DNA of 64,000 bases from Pelobates cultripes. Lineage: Eukaryota; Chordata; Amphibia; Anura; Pelobatidae. Each line of letters begins with the position of its first letter. Positions within the stretch are counted from its first letter, which is position 1. Location: positions 363,438,212-363,502,211 of the forward strand of contig OW240912.1 in the NCBI GenBank assembly GCA_933207985.1, written 5' to 3'. The notes under the pieces were generated by a model. That model worked only from the letters and a program-made list of their open reading frames with translations. It had not been told where the DNA came from and made no database searches. A program made the position numbers and the translations under genes. Positions 43,011 to 54,929 of the stretch are shown piece by piece.

Positions 43011-44057
43011 TAGTCCTTGTTCCCTTGTGAGTCTGGATCCCAGCGCTGCCAACCAATGTAGCGGAGATGCAATATTCCCCAGGTTGTCTCCGCTCATAAT
43101 CCAAGTGAGGCTCAGGAACAAGTAAATAATAAATCCATAGGCAAAGTTTCCAGCAGGTAAAATAACAGCAACCTCCCCACAGCAATCCCAATAACTGGAC
43201 GACACACAGTTTCAGGAGCAGAACTGACAAGCCTTTAATCACAGTCTCCTTATAAAGCATGCTCCCATGCAAGGGAGGGATTACAGTAATTATTACAGTA
43301 GCCAATCCTGTCCTGGTAACCTCCCACACATCTCCTCCCCTCAGCCAGCATCATAATCCCCTTATCCAGTACACCAATTCCCCCCGTTTCTGGATGTACC
43401 CCTAAACGTAGGGGTACCTCTTTAAATCCTACATCCCCTGGTAGCCCTGATCTGGGTGAACAACATATCCAAAAACCACCCAGATCAGACCAGGGGTTCG
43501 GGAAAAGTATGGAGGGAATAAAATGACCGACCGCACGAACTGAGATAGCCGAATTCGGTTCCATGTGAATGGGCCCTGCGGTCGGTCCTGGCATAAGGGA
43601 ATAAAATACACGAAAACCTCTAGCTATAGAGGCTAGGGAGGGTTCGCCTGAATCCCCTCGTTCGGTATTCTCTATCTACCGAACGAGGGGCCGTTCGGTA
43701 GTTTGGAACCGAACGGACCAGGGCTGTGGAGGTCTCAGCGGTGTTCGCCTACTCGAGTGTCCGATTTTAGTTCCAGACACTCGACGGCTAAACACCGCTG
43801 TTCGGGAGTTTTAAAATGCCGCCACGTGTTCGTTTGTCGAATGGCGGCCACCCCCGAGAACAAAGGACGGCTACTTAATGTTCAATTACCCGTTCGCAAC
43901 AATGTTGCAACGGGTAATTGAGGACACACTTCACACAGGGGAGGTCTGGTTGTTCGGTAGTTTCATTCGAATAAACTAAGGGAACGAAACTACCGAACAA
44001 TCACAAGAATACAAGGCTTTAGAACACATAGGAAACTAACAGATCACACGAATGCAT

Positions 44058-44890
44058 TTATTTCACAGACATTTGCAGGACAGCCCAGTGCCATCCGCTA
44101 CACTGAGGATTGGTCAGAGTGGTCAAGCAAGGACAGGCAACATGTTGGCAGACAAGTCTCATAGGATATGCAAGAGTAGTACCCAGACGGAGAACCTGAG
44201 GCCTAGATGGTCGCATGGGATAAAATATTAAATGTCCCCTCTCCCCACAATAATAACACAGTCCATGCGCCCTCCTTCTTGCCCTTTCTTGAGATGAGTG
44301 ACGCAATGTAACCAGTCCAATTTCCATGGGTTCCTCTGCCTCCCTGCCAGATGTATACAATGTTTCAATCGCTTCGGGAGACTTGGGAGCGGTAGGGTTA
44401 GCTGTAACACCAGTCCGAGTGGAAGGAGTAGTGTAGTCCATCTCCAGTCTGGGTTGCAATATATGTGAAACAACAGGAGGTGATCTATGTAAATAGGACT
44501 TTTGTGTCCTGTTGCATTGTAAACCCAGGGACCGAATAAAGGACTCCAGGACTGGGCTTTTGGCAAGTAACAACTGGTGGGCCCAAATCTTAAGGTGCCC
44601 CGACAACAAGGTAATCGCTGTCCTCACTTTAATGATGTCCGTGGCATTGGTAAGTGGTCTCAGGGAGAACAGGACCTCGCAATCGACTTTGAAGGTATCA
44701 TACTTAGACCAGATCCCAGAAAATTTCTCGGGTAGAGCAACCAGCGGTTCAGAGAGTCCAGAGTCATAGGTTACTCTCCCTTTAAGGGAAGCCAGCTCCT
44801 ACTGTAAGCCCTGCAGAGCCTGAGTGAGCTGGGAAACTTGCTGGGTCAAGGCTGCAGCGGTAATCTTCAACTCTGCGGACTCCATGTGGT
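44058..44890 (-). pseudogene. element A gag, interrupted
   Basis: Minus strand from 'MESAELKITAAALTQQVSQL' (about 44,884), an in-frame stop near 44,803, then 'LVALPEKFSGIWSKYDTFK' and 'LLSGHLKIWAHQLL', then a linker and a zinc-knuckle-like 'CYYCGERGHLIFYP' in which the last Cys is lost. The frame is broken by element B at 44,107. Gag would bind RNA and form particles; this copy cannot. Confidence 0.75.
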
Positions 44891-45704
44891 CAGATCGTAC
44901 TGTCAGGGACCTTACCTGGAGTGGGAGTCCGGCACGCAGGGTTAAAGCACCCTTTGCAATTCGACACAGGCTGAGGGGACTCAAGACAGAAATCCCCAAG
45001 GCTGTGACACAGTGCACTGGGGCTGAAATAACCAGTGCTTCCTGGAACGCAGTACAGACAAGGGATATCCAGAAGAGTAGTCAGTAACAGAATCAGAATT
45101 TAGGACAGGTGGCAATCAGGTGAAAACGGTAGACGAGCAGAGGATCAAAACCAGGAGTCAGATGAATAGCAGTGAAACCGAACAGGAAACAGGATCTGAC
45201 AACGAGAACCAGCCTAGCGGGGTTTAAATAGGGAGTCTAAGCCAATCATCAGGGAACCAGGAACAGGTGTGCAAATGTCCAGAACTCGAGATTCAGACAG
45301 CATGAACCCAGGAACCACACAAAAGGAACTAGAGATGTGTGGAGTCAAGGGCAAGGTGCCTGACTGGGATGCAGGAGACCCAGCCAGACCCAAATACCCA
45401 TAATTAGCGCATAGCACGCTGGTGACCCTGACACTCGTTTAACAAACATGCAATAACCCAATTATCCCTAGGCCAAAAGTCCCAATCAATATATTCAAAA
45501 ATCACCCAGATCGGTTCAGAAATTTTATGGAAGTCACACTTTGAACGACCGCAGGCATGGTCCCATAGGCGAAAATAGTTCCATAGAAACGCGGCTAAGT
45601 GCCGCTGGAGGACCGACTGTGAACCACAAAGTTTTCATGCCGAAAATAGTTCCAGGGCATTCACGGCTAAGTCCCCCTGTAGCCATTTGGTCACAAACAC
45701 TGGC

Positions 45705-46376
45705 CAAAGTTAGTGTTAATATTTGTTTGTGTGTGTGTGAAAAATGCAAAAAACTAATTTGAACGCCAATTTTGGCCAGTGTTTGTGACTAGGTGGCTAC
45801 TGAAAAAGACTGGACATACCCCATTTGCAATACCTCGGGTTGTCTACTATTGCAAATAGTATGCCATTATGGGCTACCATACGGTCTCAAAGGCAACGTA
45901 ACAAATCTGGCGAATTTCAATGTGAAAAAACTGAAATGCAAGCCTTATATTTGACTCTGTAACTTTTGAAAACACCATAAAACCTGTACGAGAGGGGTAC
46001 TGTTACACAACTTCGCTGAACATAAATATTAGTGTTTAAAAACAGTAAAACGTATCACAACAATATCGTCCATGTAAGTGTCATTTGTGTGTGTAAAATG
46101 CAGAAAATTTCACTTTCACTGATAATATCATCGTTCTAATACATTTTACTGTTTTGAAACACTAATATTTGTGTTCAGCGAAGTCTTCCGAGTAAAACAG
46201 TACCCTCCATGTACAGGTTTTACGGTGTCTGTCTTGGAAAGTTACAGGGTTAAATATAGTGCTAGCAAATTAAATTCCCTGGACTTTCGGCCTGGGTTGT
46301 CAGGCAGGTCTCACAAATTGTAATTAATAAAACGTAATTATGTAAAATTATTACATAAATATATACGTAGAATTAT

Positions 46377-46385
<9 letters not shown>
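45705..46385 (-). repeat. old dispersed repeat with internal inverted arms
   Basis: 45,957-46,055 and 46,140-46,245 are inverted relatives of each other (for example 'gtgttcagcgaagt' facing 'acttcgctgaac'). Sequence at 46,275-46,385 is the complement of 484-606. Related phrases occur at 49,300-49,700. Class unknown. Confidence 0.6.
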
Positions 46386-46409
<24 letters not shown>

Positions 46410-46410
46410 G

Positions 46411-46453
<43 letters not shown>

Positions 46454-46468
46454 ATATATATATGTACC
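46378..46468. repeat. (TA)n/(TG)n microsatellite
   Basis: Direct simple repeat. Confidence 0.9.
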
Positions 46469-46471
46469 GTA

Positions 46472-46562
46472 TATAGTCGAGTATAAGCCGAGTTTTTCAG
46501 CACATTTTTTGTGCTTAAAAACCCCCACTTGGCTTATACTCGAGTCAAGGTCTGTATTATGG
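46472..46562. mobile_element. short foldback element
   Basis: 'cgagtataagccgagtttt' pairs imperfectly with the later 'acttggcttatactcgag'. Looks like a MITE. Confidence 0.5.
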
Positions 46563-46587
46563 CAACTTACATAATACAGACCAGGAC

Positions 46588-46716
46588 CGCCGGGCTCATT
46601 ACAAGAGAAACTGCTATGTTTATTTAAAAAAAAAAGGGTTAATCCTAGAGGGACCTGGCACCCAGACCACTTCATTAAGCTGAAGTGGTCTGGGTGCCTA
46701 GAGTGGTCCTTTAAGG
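46588..46716. mobile_element. fragment of the hairpin MITE family
   Basis: Carries the 'aactgctatgtttattt' module and the full 'cacccagaccacttca' palindrome, and ends 'tagagtggtcctttaa', as in the 6,781-7,254 copy. Confidence 0.7.
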
Positions 46717-46817
46717 GGTTAATATGAACACGTGCACAATACAGACCTACAAAATTAAACTTACTCCGGTAACTTTGGCAATATGAAGGAACACATACTT
46801 GGTACAACCAGGCGATC

Positions 46818-47303
46818 TTAAAGGGATACTATAGGTATCCAAACAACTTTAGCTTAATGAAGCAGTTTTGATGTATAGATCATGCCCCTGCAGTTTCACT
46901 GCTCGATTATCTGCCATTATGGCTTAATTCACTTTGTTTCTGTTTATGCAGTTTTAACCACAATTCCCCTGGCTGTGACTCAAACAACCTGCATAAAAAC
47001 GGTTTTATTCATAATCAGATGTTAAGTTGTTTAGAAGTTTTTGACTCCTGCTCTGTAAATTGAACTTTCATAACACACAGGAGGCTCCTGCAGGATCTAC
47101 AAGACTGTAAACAGAGCAGGAGATAAGAAATTATAAATTAAACAGACTATGCAATAAAGGACGTTTAAACATTAGAGCTCTCTTATAGGAAGTATTTAGG
47201 AAGGCTAATTTAACTCCGAAAAGGCAGAGAACTGAGCAGGGACATGATCTACACACCAACACTGCTTTGTAAAGTTGTTTAATGCCTAAAGTGTCCCTTG
47301 GAA
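46818..47303. mobile_element. probable relative of the TTAA MITE family
   Basis: Starts TTAAAGGGATACTATAGG and ends near 'taaagtgtccctt'. Contains 'agcttaatgaag', as in the family's first hairpin. The right TTAA is lost. Confidence 0.5.
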
Positions 47304-47691
47304 GTCTTCCAATCTCTCCTTCCATTTAGGATGCCCCCCAAAGCGAAAGGAAGTATGGATAGTGTAATACTGCTAATCCTTTAATCACACTGACATACTA
47401 AAAAACAATTTACAAGATTAAAATGTGAATGCCGATTTTATTCACTGATTTATGATGTTGCATATTTTGGGTCCATTAGAGAAACATTAGGAACCTTCTA
47501 TCCTAACTGCTGCCATGATTTTCTATAAGGCCATTTCATATACATGCCATCAGCAAAACTTGCGTTATTTCTGAAGATCTATGTCTCTTGTTTCCACGAG
47601 TGTAAGTAAAAAATAAAGTTTCAGAAATATATATAATATACAATATACATTCAGAAAAATGCATAAGCAAAAATGATTCAATAAAACTCAC
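47304..47691. other. intron, no feature seen
   Basis: AT-rich; nothing recognised. Confidence 0.4.
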
Positions 47692-47720
47692 CCATAGCTT
47701 CTACTTGTTGCTGGCTGTTC
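47692..47720 (-). CDS. 29-nt gamma-type exon, cassette 3
   Basis: Acceptor TGTTTTTGTTTAG, donor CTATGG|GTGAGT. Phase 0, encodes 'EQPATSRSY' and leaves two nucleotides, the same phase pattern as the 26-nt gamma exons. It connects in frame to the beta exon at 32,542. Confidence 0.7.
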
Positions 47721-48145
47721 CTAAACAAAAACAGACATGAGCTATTTCTAAAAGTAAGTGTTAAGACTAACGTGTGTTTGGATAACGTTGTTATTAATTA
47801 AAACATATCACACACTATTTAGATGGAAATAGTGGGAAGTTAAATTAAATGGGGATTTTATTTCCCAGCTGCAACAACCTGGTACAAGCAAAGAGACTCT
47901 GGTATCGGTCAACACCTGTGGCTCCCCTCTGATAGCTGAGCTGCATGCAGTGCTCAAAGTGAACGTGGCATGAAGCTCTGTATAGGATTTAAATTCCAAT
48001 TTGCTGCAATGCGGTGTGAACAAGTCTAAGTCCCTGCTCACACAAGGAAGCCCCAGGGAGCAATCCTTGGGGCTCTACTCTGTCAGCTGTAGCCTGAGAC
48101 TGACTGATGAGCTGCAGCGCTCAAAGTGAGTATCCCATAAAGCCC
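47721..48145. other. intron, no feature seen
   Basis: Nothing recognised. Confidence 0.4.
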
Positions 48146-48149
48146 TTTA

Positions 48150-49700
48150 ATCCCTTAATGACCAGACCGTTTTTACATTTTCTTACCGTTAAGGACCAGG
48201 GCTCTTTTTACATTTCTGCGGTGTTTGTGTTTAGCTGTAATTTTCCTCATACTCATTTACTATACCCGCACATATTATATACCGTGTTTCTCACCATTAA
48301 ATGGTCTTTCTAAGATTATTTTCATCATATCATATAATTTACTATAAAAATAATTATAAAATATGATGAAAAATATTTACAAAATCATACTTTTTGTAAT
48401 TTTGACCCCCAAACTCTGTTACGCATCTACAACCACCAAAAACCAACCGCGCTAAATAGTTTCTACATTTTGTCCTAAGTTTAGAAATGGCCAATGTTAA
48501 CATGTTCTTAGTTTTTTTTTGGAAAGTTATAGGGCTATAAGTATAAGTAGCACTTTACTATTGCCAAACCATTTTTTTCCAAAATGAAATTAAAGTGATA
48601 TTGTAACACTGATATCTGTTGGGAATCCCTGAATAACCCTTCACATGTATATATTTTTTAAAAGAAGACAACCGAAGGTATTAAACTTGGGGTATTTTGA
48701 CTCTTTTCCTGCAACCATTTTACCACCAATCTATGCAAAATTAAAAAAAAAAATAATAGGTGATTTTTGTTTACACACATAGCAATTTAAGAATACATGT
48801 ACAGAGAACCTTAAGGGTTACGGCCAAGGAACACCCCGATATGTGTTCAGCAACATCTCCTGAGTACGGTGATACCCCCCCATGTATAGGTGTGTCGGGT
48901 TCTCTGGGGGGCTAAAATACTGTATTTGGAGGGTGCGCATTCCTGTTTTCCGAATGGGAATTTTCACAGCTGGTCATCATGCACCCATGTCCTATTTGGC
49001 ACATTTTTGAAGCCGGCCAATGCAATTTACCCCCATCAAACAATGTGTTTTTTGAAAAGTAGACACCCTAGGGTATTTCAAATGGTGGTATTTTAACACT
49101 GCCCATGCACTAATTCTACCACCGGTCTTTGTCAACCTTTTGGGTAGTCAAGTTTTTGTGTTATTTTTCACACACAATGTACTTTAGGCATGGATTCTCA
49201 GCTCCTGTTATGTATTACTGCCAAAGAACACCACAATATGTGTTCAACAACACCCCCCGAGACCGTATAGCAGCCCAGGAATGAAAATGAACCCCATCAT
49301 GGCATACCATTTGTAAAAGTAGACAACCCACGGTATTCAAAATTGGGTATGTCCAGTCTTTTGTAGTAACCACTTAGTCACAAACGCTTTCCATATTTCA
49401 TATTTGTTTTTTTGCATTTTTTTACACAAAAACTGCACTTTTACTGGTGATTTAATCGTCGTGATAAGTTTGACTGTTTTAAACACTCATATTTGTGTTC
49501 AGCGAAGTCTCCCAGGCATAACAATACCAACCGTGTACAGGTTTTATGGTGTTTTGGAAAGTTACAGGGCTTGCCCAATTCAGTTTGCAAGATTGGTGTT
49601 GCCTTTTGAAAACATATGGTTGCCCAGAATGTGAAATAACCCCATCGTGGCATACCATTTTCAAATATGCGTTTTTATAAGTGTTTTTTGTCTAATTTAT
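48150..49700 (+). repeat. old repeat made of related modules
   Basis: Contains a phrase of the type 'tgtgttcagcaacatctcc' at about 48,842, 'tgtgttcaacaacacccc' at about 49,230 and 'tgtgttcagcgaagtctccc' at about 49,495. Each is followed by 'gtata/gtacaggt'-like text and preceded by 'aaaagtagacaaccc'-like text, so modules of roughly 270-400 bp recur. Related to 45,705-46,260. Class unknown. Confidence 0.55.
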
Positions 49701-49790
49701 ATATATATATGTGTGCTTGGAATTTCTAATACGTAAAGGAATGTAGAAGGAGAAGCATACATATATATGCACACACATACATATATAATA

Positions 49791-49831
<41 letters not shown>

Positions 49832-50041
49832 ACACACACTTTTATTTTCTATATATGTACAATATATTATAATTAAAGCATTTTATAATATATTATACAT
49901 ATATAATGCATATATATGAATTAATTATAAATGTATTTTGAGATATGTGTATATATCTCAAAGTACACTTATAATGAAATCATATATATGTATAATATAT
50001 TCTAAAATGCTTTAATAATTTTATAATTTATTATACATATA

Positions 50042-50083
<42 letters not shown>

Positions 50084-50098
50084 TTTTTTTTTTTTTTT
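49700..50098. repeat. AT microsatellites and T-run
   Basis: (TA)n at 49,798-49,828 and 50,035-50,080, T-run at 50,083-50,098. AT palindromes in between (for example 49,905-49,990). Confidence 0.85.
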
Positions 50099-50099
50099 A

Positions 50100-50645
50100 C
50101 TTTTTAGCAGCCTGGGCGACTGTCTGACAGCAGTCTAGACAGTCACCCAGCTAGCAGCTCCTAGACTCCTATTTCGGCGATGTGATCATGGTGATCATAT
50201 GGCCCAGAGTGGCCGGAGCTGCTGCAGGGGGACTGCTGGGGTTTCCGGCAGTTCCTTCCCCGACCGTGAAAGCTGGTCCAGGTAAGTCCAGGGCTCCTAT
50301 TTGCCAATGTACTTACAGTATGTATTTTGTCATAGTCCCCTCTCAGGTCCAGTGGGCAATGCCCCTGGAATATGTCACGGTAAGTCCCTTGCATGGGGAC
50401 TTGCATATAAATCGGCCAGTTGGCCTGAATAAATTAATTCTTGTTGTACCCTTCATCTAGTTAAGGCTGATGTTTGGGTATGTGTCTGATTGCTGGGAGA
50501 ATTTACATGGATGCTGTACTGTCTGCTGGAGAACGTTTGAATCAACACCCAAACACACCTGCGAGCTATAATCACTCGGATTTTAGCAATCTGGGAGGAA
50601 CCAGAAGCGAATGGGTATCTGACATACCAGCGTTCTTAACAGTAT
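50100..50645 (+). mobile_element. LTR-like fragment related to 62,800-63,150
   Basis: Shares 'cccttgcatg(g/t)ggacttgca', 'acccttcatctagtt', 'ggctgatgtttgggta' and 'gggagaat' with the later copy. TATAAAT (50,407) and AATAAATTAATT fit LTR promoter and polyadenylation signals. Confidence 0.6.
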
Positions 50646-51689
50646 TTATTGGGGCTCCTGTGTATGTGTGTGCTACTTGTGGGTTTTATGTGGGGATGTC
50701 GGCCCTGGGGTGCTGCCTGTCCTTTTGGGTTTCCTTAAGATCCCCTCCTGCCAACCCTCGCAGGGCCAGCGATTGCAGCGCCTCCTGGGCTTTACCGCCT
50801 TCCCTCGGGTTTTTGGCCTTCCCGGCCCCTATTGCGGCTGTCAACGCTTTTCCCCGCGCCTCGCGAGCGGCACGAATACTGCTTGCGGCTTCAGTTTCAC
50901 ACTGCGGCTCCATGTGGCGGGTCTTGATCGCATCTTGCAGCGGCCATTTTCTTGGCGCTGCGGTGGCAATTTCTGTTGGTGCGACGTGCATTCCCACGCG
51001 TTCTGAGCGGTCTGGACCTCCGGTTCCTCGTCCAGCTCTCCCCCTATGTGCTGGCTGTGTTGCCGGCTCCCTCCTTCTCCTATTCAGGTTTTGGGCCTTG
51101 GCCCTAGGTGGAAGTAGGCCCTGTGGGGTGACCCCCCCCCCTTACTGTGGAGATATTACAGGGCACAGTCCACCCTAATTAATGCCCTCTGCTGGGCCCT
51201 GCGGAGGTGTCTGTGTCACACTATTGGGTTGGGTGACCCCCTCTCCCTGACTGCAATGCTGGGCCTACAGCCCTATTGTAATCACACTGAGGGTGACCCC
51301 CTCCCCTGCTGGCCTATATATTGCATGGTATTCTTGTAGGGTGACCCCTTCTTGCACGCTGGGTGACCCCAAGCTGGCCTCCTCAGGTACCACACTTACA
51401 GTGTTTTACCTCTTTGCAGTGATACAGTGATGACTGACAAAACAGACTTCCATGCCTGAAGGCCTCCAGTCCTGGCTTCGTGCTGCCAAAGCGGACTCGT
51501 TACCCTCGGGGCCTTGCTCGGTGACGCTCTAATGGCCCCTCTGGACCCCGCACCTCAGGTGTAGGGGATCCGACTCGGGCTACTCCCTCCGCTCCGGAGA
51601 TATGGGCTCCGCACACAAGAGGCCTTGGAAGGGCTATGGCATTTCCCACCGATAAAGGATAAATGCTGGCTAAATTGCCCACCCGGTGG

Positions 51690-52418
51690 AGGAGGGTTAT
51701 GATATACTGGCTGAGTACCAGGTCAACAGCTCTGGCGCTGCATACACCAGCGAGGGATTTCTCGGAGGTCATTCCCGCTACATGAAGGAGACAGTGTTGG
51801 GCTCCCCCAAAACTGATCGCCAAAGGGCCCTGGCGACTAATGCCGATGACCCCGGGAAGATCCTGGATCCTTCCGGACGTCCCCTCTTCGACCCATGACT
51901 CATCAAGCACCCTCGTTCCTCAGCCCCTCTGGAACACATTGCAGAATTCCTGCGCTACTGGATCCGCCGCCCTTTGGACAAGGAGGTCAGGGTGAAACTT
52001 CGTGCGGAATGCCCCTGCCCTACACTGCCGGAGAAAGTGGCCCTCGCCCCTGACTTCAACCCTGTGTCTGCCACCTTTATGACCAAGTCTGGTAAGGACC
52101 CCCGCAAGGGCCTGGAACAGGGACTACACTCAGCCCAAGACAAACTACTGGATGTCAGTGGCCCATTGACTCAGATGTTCCTTATGGCGGATGACGCGCT
52201 ACAAAGTGGAACCCCGGTTCATGCAGAGCTTCTTTGGGAATGGGTCCAACGGGCCAGGCAATACCAACGTGGCTCTATGCCCCGAACGCCGCAAGGCAGC
52301 CCTTTATAAATTGGACGGCATGCTGGCGGATTTGGCGTCCAAGGAGCTGGGGCCGGATGCTGAGGGCCAACTCTTTGGGGACGCCTTCATGAAGGAGCTG
52401 AACCGGCACCTGGCTTAA
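51690..52418 (+). pseudogene. DIRS 3 gag
   Basis: Frames read 'LDPSGRPLFDP', 'KEVRVKLRAECPCPTLPEKV', 'GKDPRKGLEQGLHSAQDKLL' and 'CPERRKAALYKLDGMLADLA', matching the DIRS 1 Gag core in order. At least three frame changes. About 110 nt downstream, Arg/Gly-rich remnants run almost directly into 'GGRLSHFF', the RT-side sequence that follows the intron-like segment in the other copies. Confidence 0.75.
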
Positions 52419-52689
52419 CAAGGCACAGATGTCCCTCAAGAGGGTCTTCTGATCGGGGGGTCGTTTTTCCTTCAGGGCTGGTCGACAAAGGGGTCGTTCC
52501 ACCAGCAGAGCTGCCTTCATGGGCAACAGAGACTGCGGGTAGACTGTCTCATTTTTTCCCTCAGTGGGAGGCCATAACAGGGGATTCTGCAGATTCTTCA
52601 GGATCAATTTCGTCCAACCTCTGAGACAGGTTGCCGCTCCGTATAGACAAAGTGGCCTCCGCTCTTGTCCATCCATAAATTCTGTCCCT

Positions 52690-53850
52690 GCTGGACAAAG
52701 GCGCAGTGGAGAGGGTGAAAGGCTCTCCTCATTTCTTGAGCAATCTGCTCAGTGGTCTTCTCTGCGAGGGCAATTGGTTCGTCCGACTGGATGTGAAGGG
52801 ACGCCTACCTCACGGTCCCCATTCACCGCAAGGACAGGTGCTTCCTTCAGTTCTCCTGGCTGGGACACATCTGGCAATTCACGTGCCTTACATTCGAAGC
52901 CAGTCATGGCAGCCCTGACTGCTTGGGGTATCAGATCAATCGTCTATTTACACGATATTCTGTTGATTCACGTTCACGATCTGTTTGCTTCAGGACCTGG
53001 GATTTGTCATCAACGTGGAAAAATCGGAACTGAACCCCTCTCAGTAGGTCCAATTTCTGGGTTTTGTGGTGGATTTGGTTTAGGCGGTGCTCTGCCTTCC
53101 GATGTCCAAAGAGACTGCCATCAGGAAGGATATCAGATGCCTACTCTGCAACCCGAGGTTCGCACTAAGAGATCTGGCCAGGATGATCGCCCTGCTGTCA
53201 TCATCCGTTAAAGCGATCTTTCCACGACCCCTACACTATTGGGCACTCCAGCGCCTGAAGGCTCGCTATTTCAGGGCATCGGCCTCGTACGACCGGCTCG
53301 TGTGGTTTTCGGACGTAGCCCGTCTGGAACTCCATTGGTGCCTTCGACATATGGAGGCCTGGAACAGCAAGGCGATTTTCGGATCTCAACCAGACTTCGT
53401 CCTGGAATCAGACGCCAGCTGTATGGGCTGGGGCGCTACCTGTGATGATGTGGCGACAGGAGGGCTCTGGTCTTCATATTAATTGTCTGGAACTAATTGG
53501 AGGATCATTTGCAGCTTCACCAAGGGGAAAAGTCACTGCTCGTTGCTACTCCGCATGGACAACGTCTCAGTTGTCCGCTATATAAACCGGTTGGGAGGTT
53601 CCCGCTCCAAACTGCTGTCAGATCTCACGAAGGATCTCTATCAATACTGTCTCGACAAGAATTTGTCTCTGGTAGCGGAATATTTCCCGGGACAGGACAA
53701 TCAAGTTCTCCTGACATTAGAGAGACGCCACTTCACCCTTCGGTGTTTCGACTACTGGACTCACTTCGAGGTCCCTTTTTAACTTGGATCTGTTCGCTTC
53801 CAGGGTGAACCACCAGACAGAGTTTTTCTTCAGTTTCTCTTCTGGATCCC
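52690..53850 (+). pseudogene. DIRS 3 RT, RNase H and methyltransferase-like remnants
   Basis: Pieces in several frames: 'FLSNLLSG', 'WFVRLDVKG', 'IVYLHDILLI' (the YLDD motif is changed to YLHD at about 52,944-52,955), 'LRDLARMIALLSSSVKAIFP', 'VLESDASCMGWG', 'RMDNVSVVRYINRLGG' and 'MDLFASRVNHQ'. Order matches the other two elements. Inactive. Confidence 0.8.
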
Positions 53851-54029
53851 CTCAGCATCACACCACTTTGGAGGAGTCAACCGTGGTTCCAGCTCTTACT
53901 GGGGTTGTCATGCGAAAACCCTCTACTACTCCCTATCTCCAGGTATCTCCTACAGGAACAACAGGGGAATCCACATCTATTGATATTGGAGGATCGCCTA
54001 CCCCTGGTGGCCTGGACCGTTTCAGTGGT

Positions 54030-54925
54030 TCCTGGGATGTGTCGGGCCTATCGACAAAGGCTAGAGAGTTGCTCTGGGACTCTTGGGCGCTTGCACCAGA
54101 AGATCATACCTGCACGCCTGGCGATACTGGCAGATGTTTGGATCCCTTTATGGCCCCTACTATGGCAGTCCTAAACTTCCTGGCTGAATTGTTTTCTCAG
54201 GGTAAGTCGTAAAGAACCATTAACGTCTTGCGGCTCATGTGCCGTCTCAAGGTTCTGGCATCGGTAAGGACCCCTCGGTCTGCAGATTGCTCCGAGGTTT
54301 ACGCCTTTCGAGACCCCTATATCTCGCTATTCCTCATTTTGAGATGTGTCCCTTGTTTTATATTTCCTTGAGGAGTGGCCTGATAACAGGGATTTATCTC
54401 TGCGCCAGTTTTCCGCTAAACTGGCCCTCCTGTTATGTCTTGTGTCTTTTCATTGCGTTTCTGATGTTCGTGCTTTTGATGTTGAATCTTTCTCCTTTTC
54501 ACTGGAAGGTGTGTCTGTTTCCATTTCATGCAGGACGAAATCTAATGCGTCTTCTGTGTCGTACCCCTACTTTCCGGATATGCCACGTCTCTGTGTGGCG
54601 CGTTGCCTATGGACCTACATATCCAGGACCTCGTCCTTTGGCCCTTCTGCTCATGGGTAGCTGTTGATTTCCTACGTATGATCGTTTAGGGCTGTTTCTG
54701 CACCTACGATTGCTCGTTGGATTTGGTGCCTTCTTTCATCGGCTGGCGTGGCGAGTTCCTTTGGGGCGCATTCGGTTCGGTGCGCTGCAGCATCAGCAGC
54801 TCTAGAAGCCGGTGGGTCCCTTTCGGATATTCTAGGTGCCGCAGATTTATCTAGGAAATCGACTTTCCGCACCCTTTTTTTCTGTCCTCGATCTCATGTT
54901 TCTTCTGTTTTTGTGTCTGGGCATT
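54030..54925 (+). pseudogene. DIRS 3 tyrosine recombinase, catalytic residues lost
   Basis: 'LLWDSWALAPEDHTCTPGD', 'LSLRQFSAKLALLLCLVSF', 'SDVRAFDVESFSFSLEGV' and, after a frame change, 'FGAHSVRCAAAS' and 'STFRTLFFCPR'. The Arg before VSDV is Cys ('FHCVSDV') and the Tyr nucleophile position is Phe ('TLFF' where DIRS 1 has 'TFYF'). Confidence 0.75.
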
Positions 54926-54929
54926 AATT

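Larger units (their letters stand above)
42043..44102 (-). mobile_element. LTR retrotransposon B, nested in A, interior lost in assembly gap
   Basis: Ends TGTAGCGG and CCGCTACA, flanked by a perfect 5-bp duplication CTGAG (42,038-42,042 and 44,103-44,107). The 5' LTR is 43,057-44,102 (1,046 bp). After it come 'TTGGTTGGCAGCGCTGGGAT', a candidate primer-binding site, and then gag. The end of the 3' LTR is 42,043-42,395. The 100-N gap (42,396-42,495) hides the rest of gag, pol and the start of the 3' LTR. Confidence 0.85.
41573..45433 (-). mobile_element. Gypsy-type LTR retrotransposon A, internally deleted
   Basis: 5' LTR at 44,901-45,433 (TGTCAGGG...CCCTGACA) and a shorter 3' LTR at 41,573 to about 41,998. 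Flanks CTCAT and CTCGT are a decayed 5-bp duplication. Between them only gag remains (about 44,890-44,108), with no protease, RT or integrase. It is interrupted by element B. Minus-strand orientation. Confidence 0.8.
41088..45700 (-). mobile_element. outer LTR-family fragment holding nested elements
   Basis: The sequences at 41,088-41,572 and 45,434 to about 45,700 together resemble the LTR fragment at 62,215-63,200, inverted. Shared phrases include 'gtgccacactgg', 'tcccacatggaccttgt' and 'aaaaatcacccagatc'. They are separated by the Gypsy element at 41,573-45,433. The right boundary is uncertain. Confidence 0.6.

Noticed and set aside
43057..43329. Upstream extension of the element B gag frame through the LTR
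   Set aside because: The open frame continues by chance; the gag start is better placed after the LTR and primer-binding region.
50474..51178. 234-codon plus frame with hydrophobic stretches
   Set aside because: Runs over LTR-like sequence and the GC-rich DIRS 3 leader; composition-driven, no domain.
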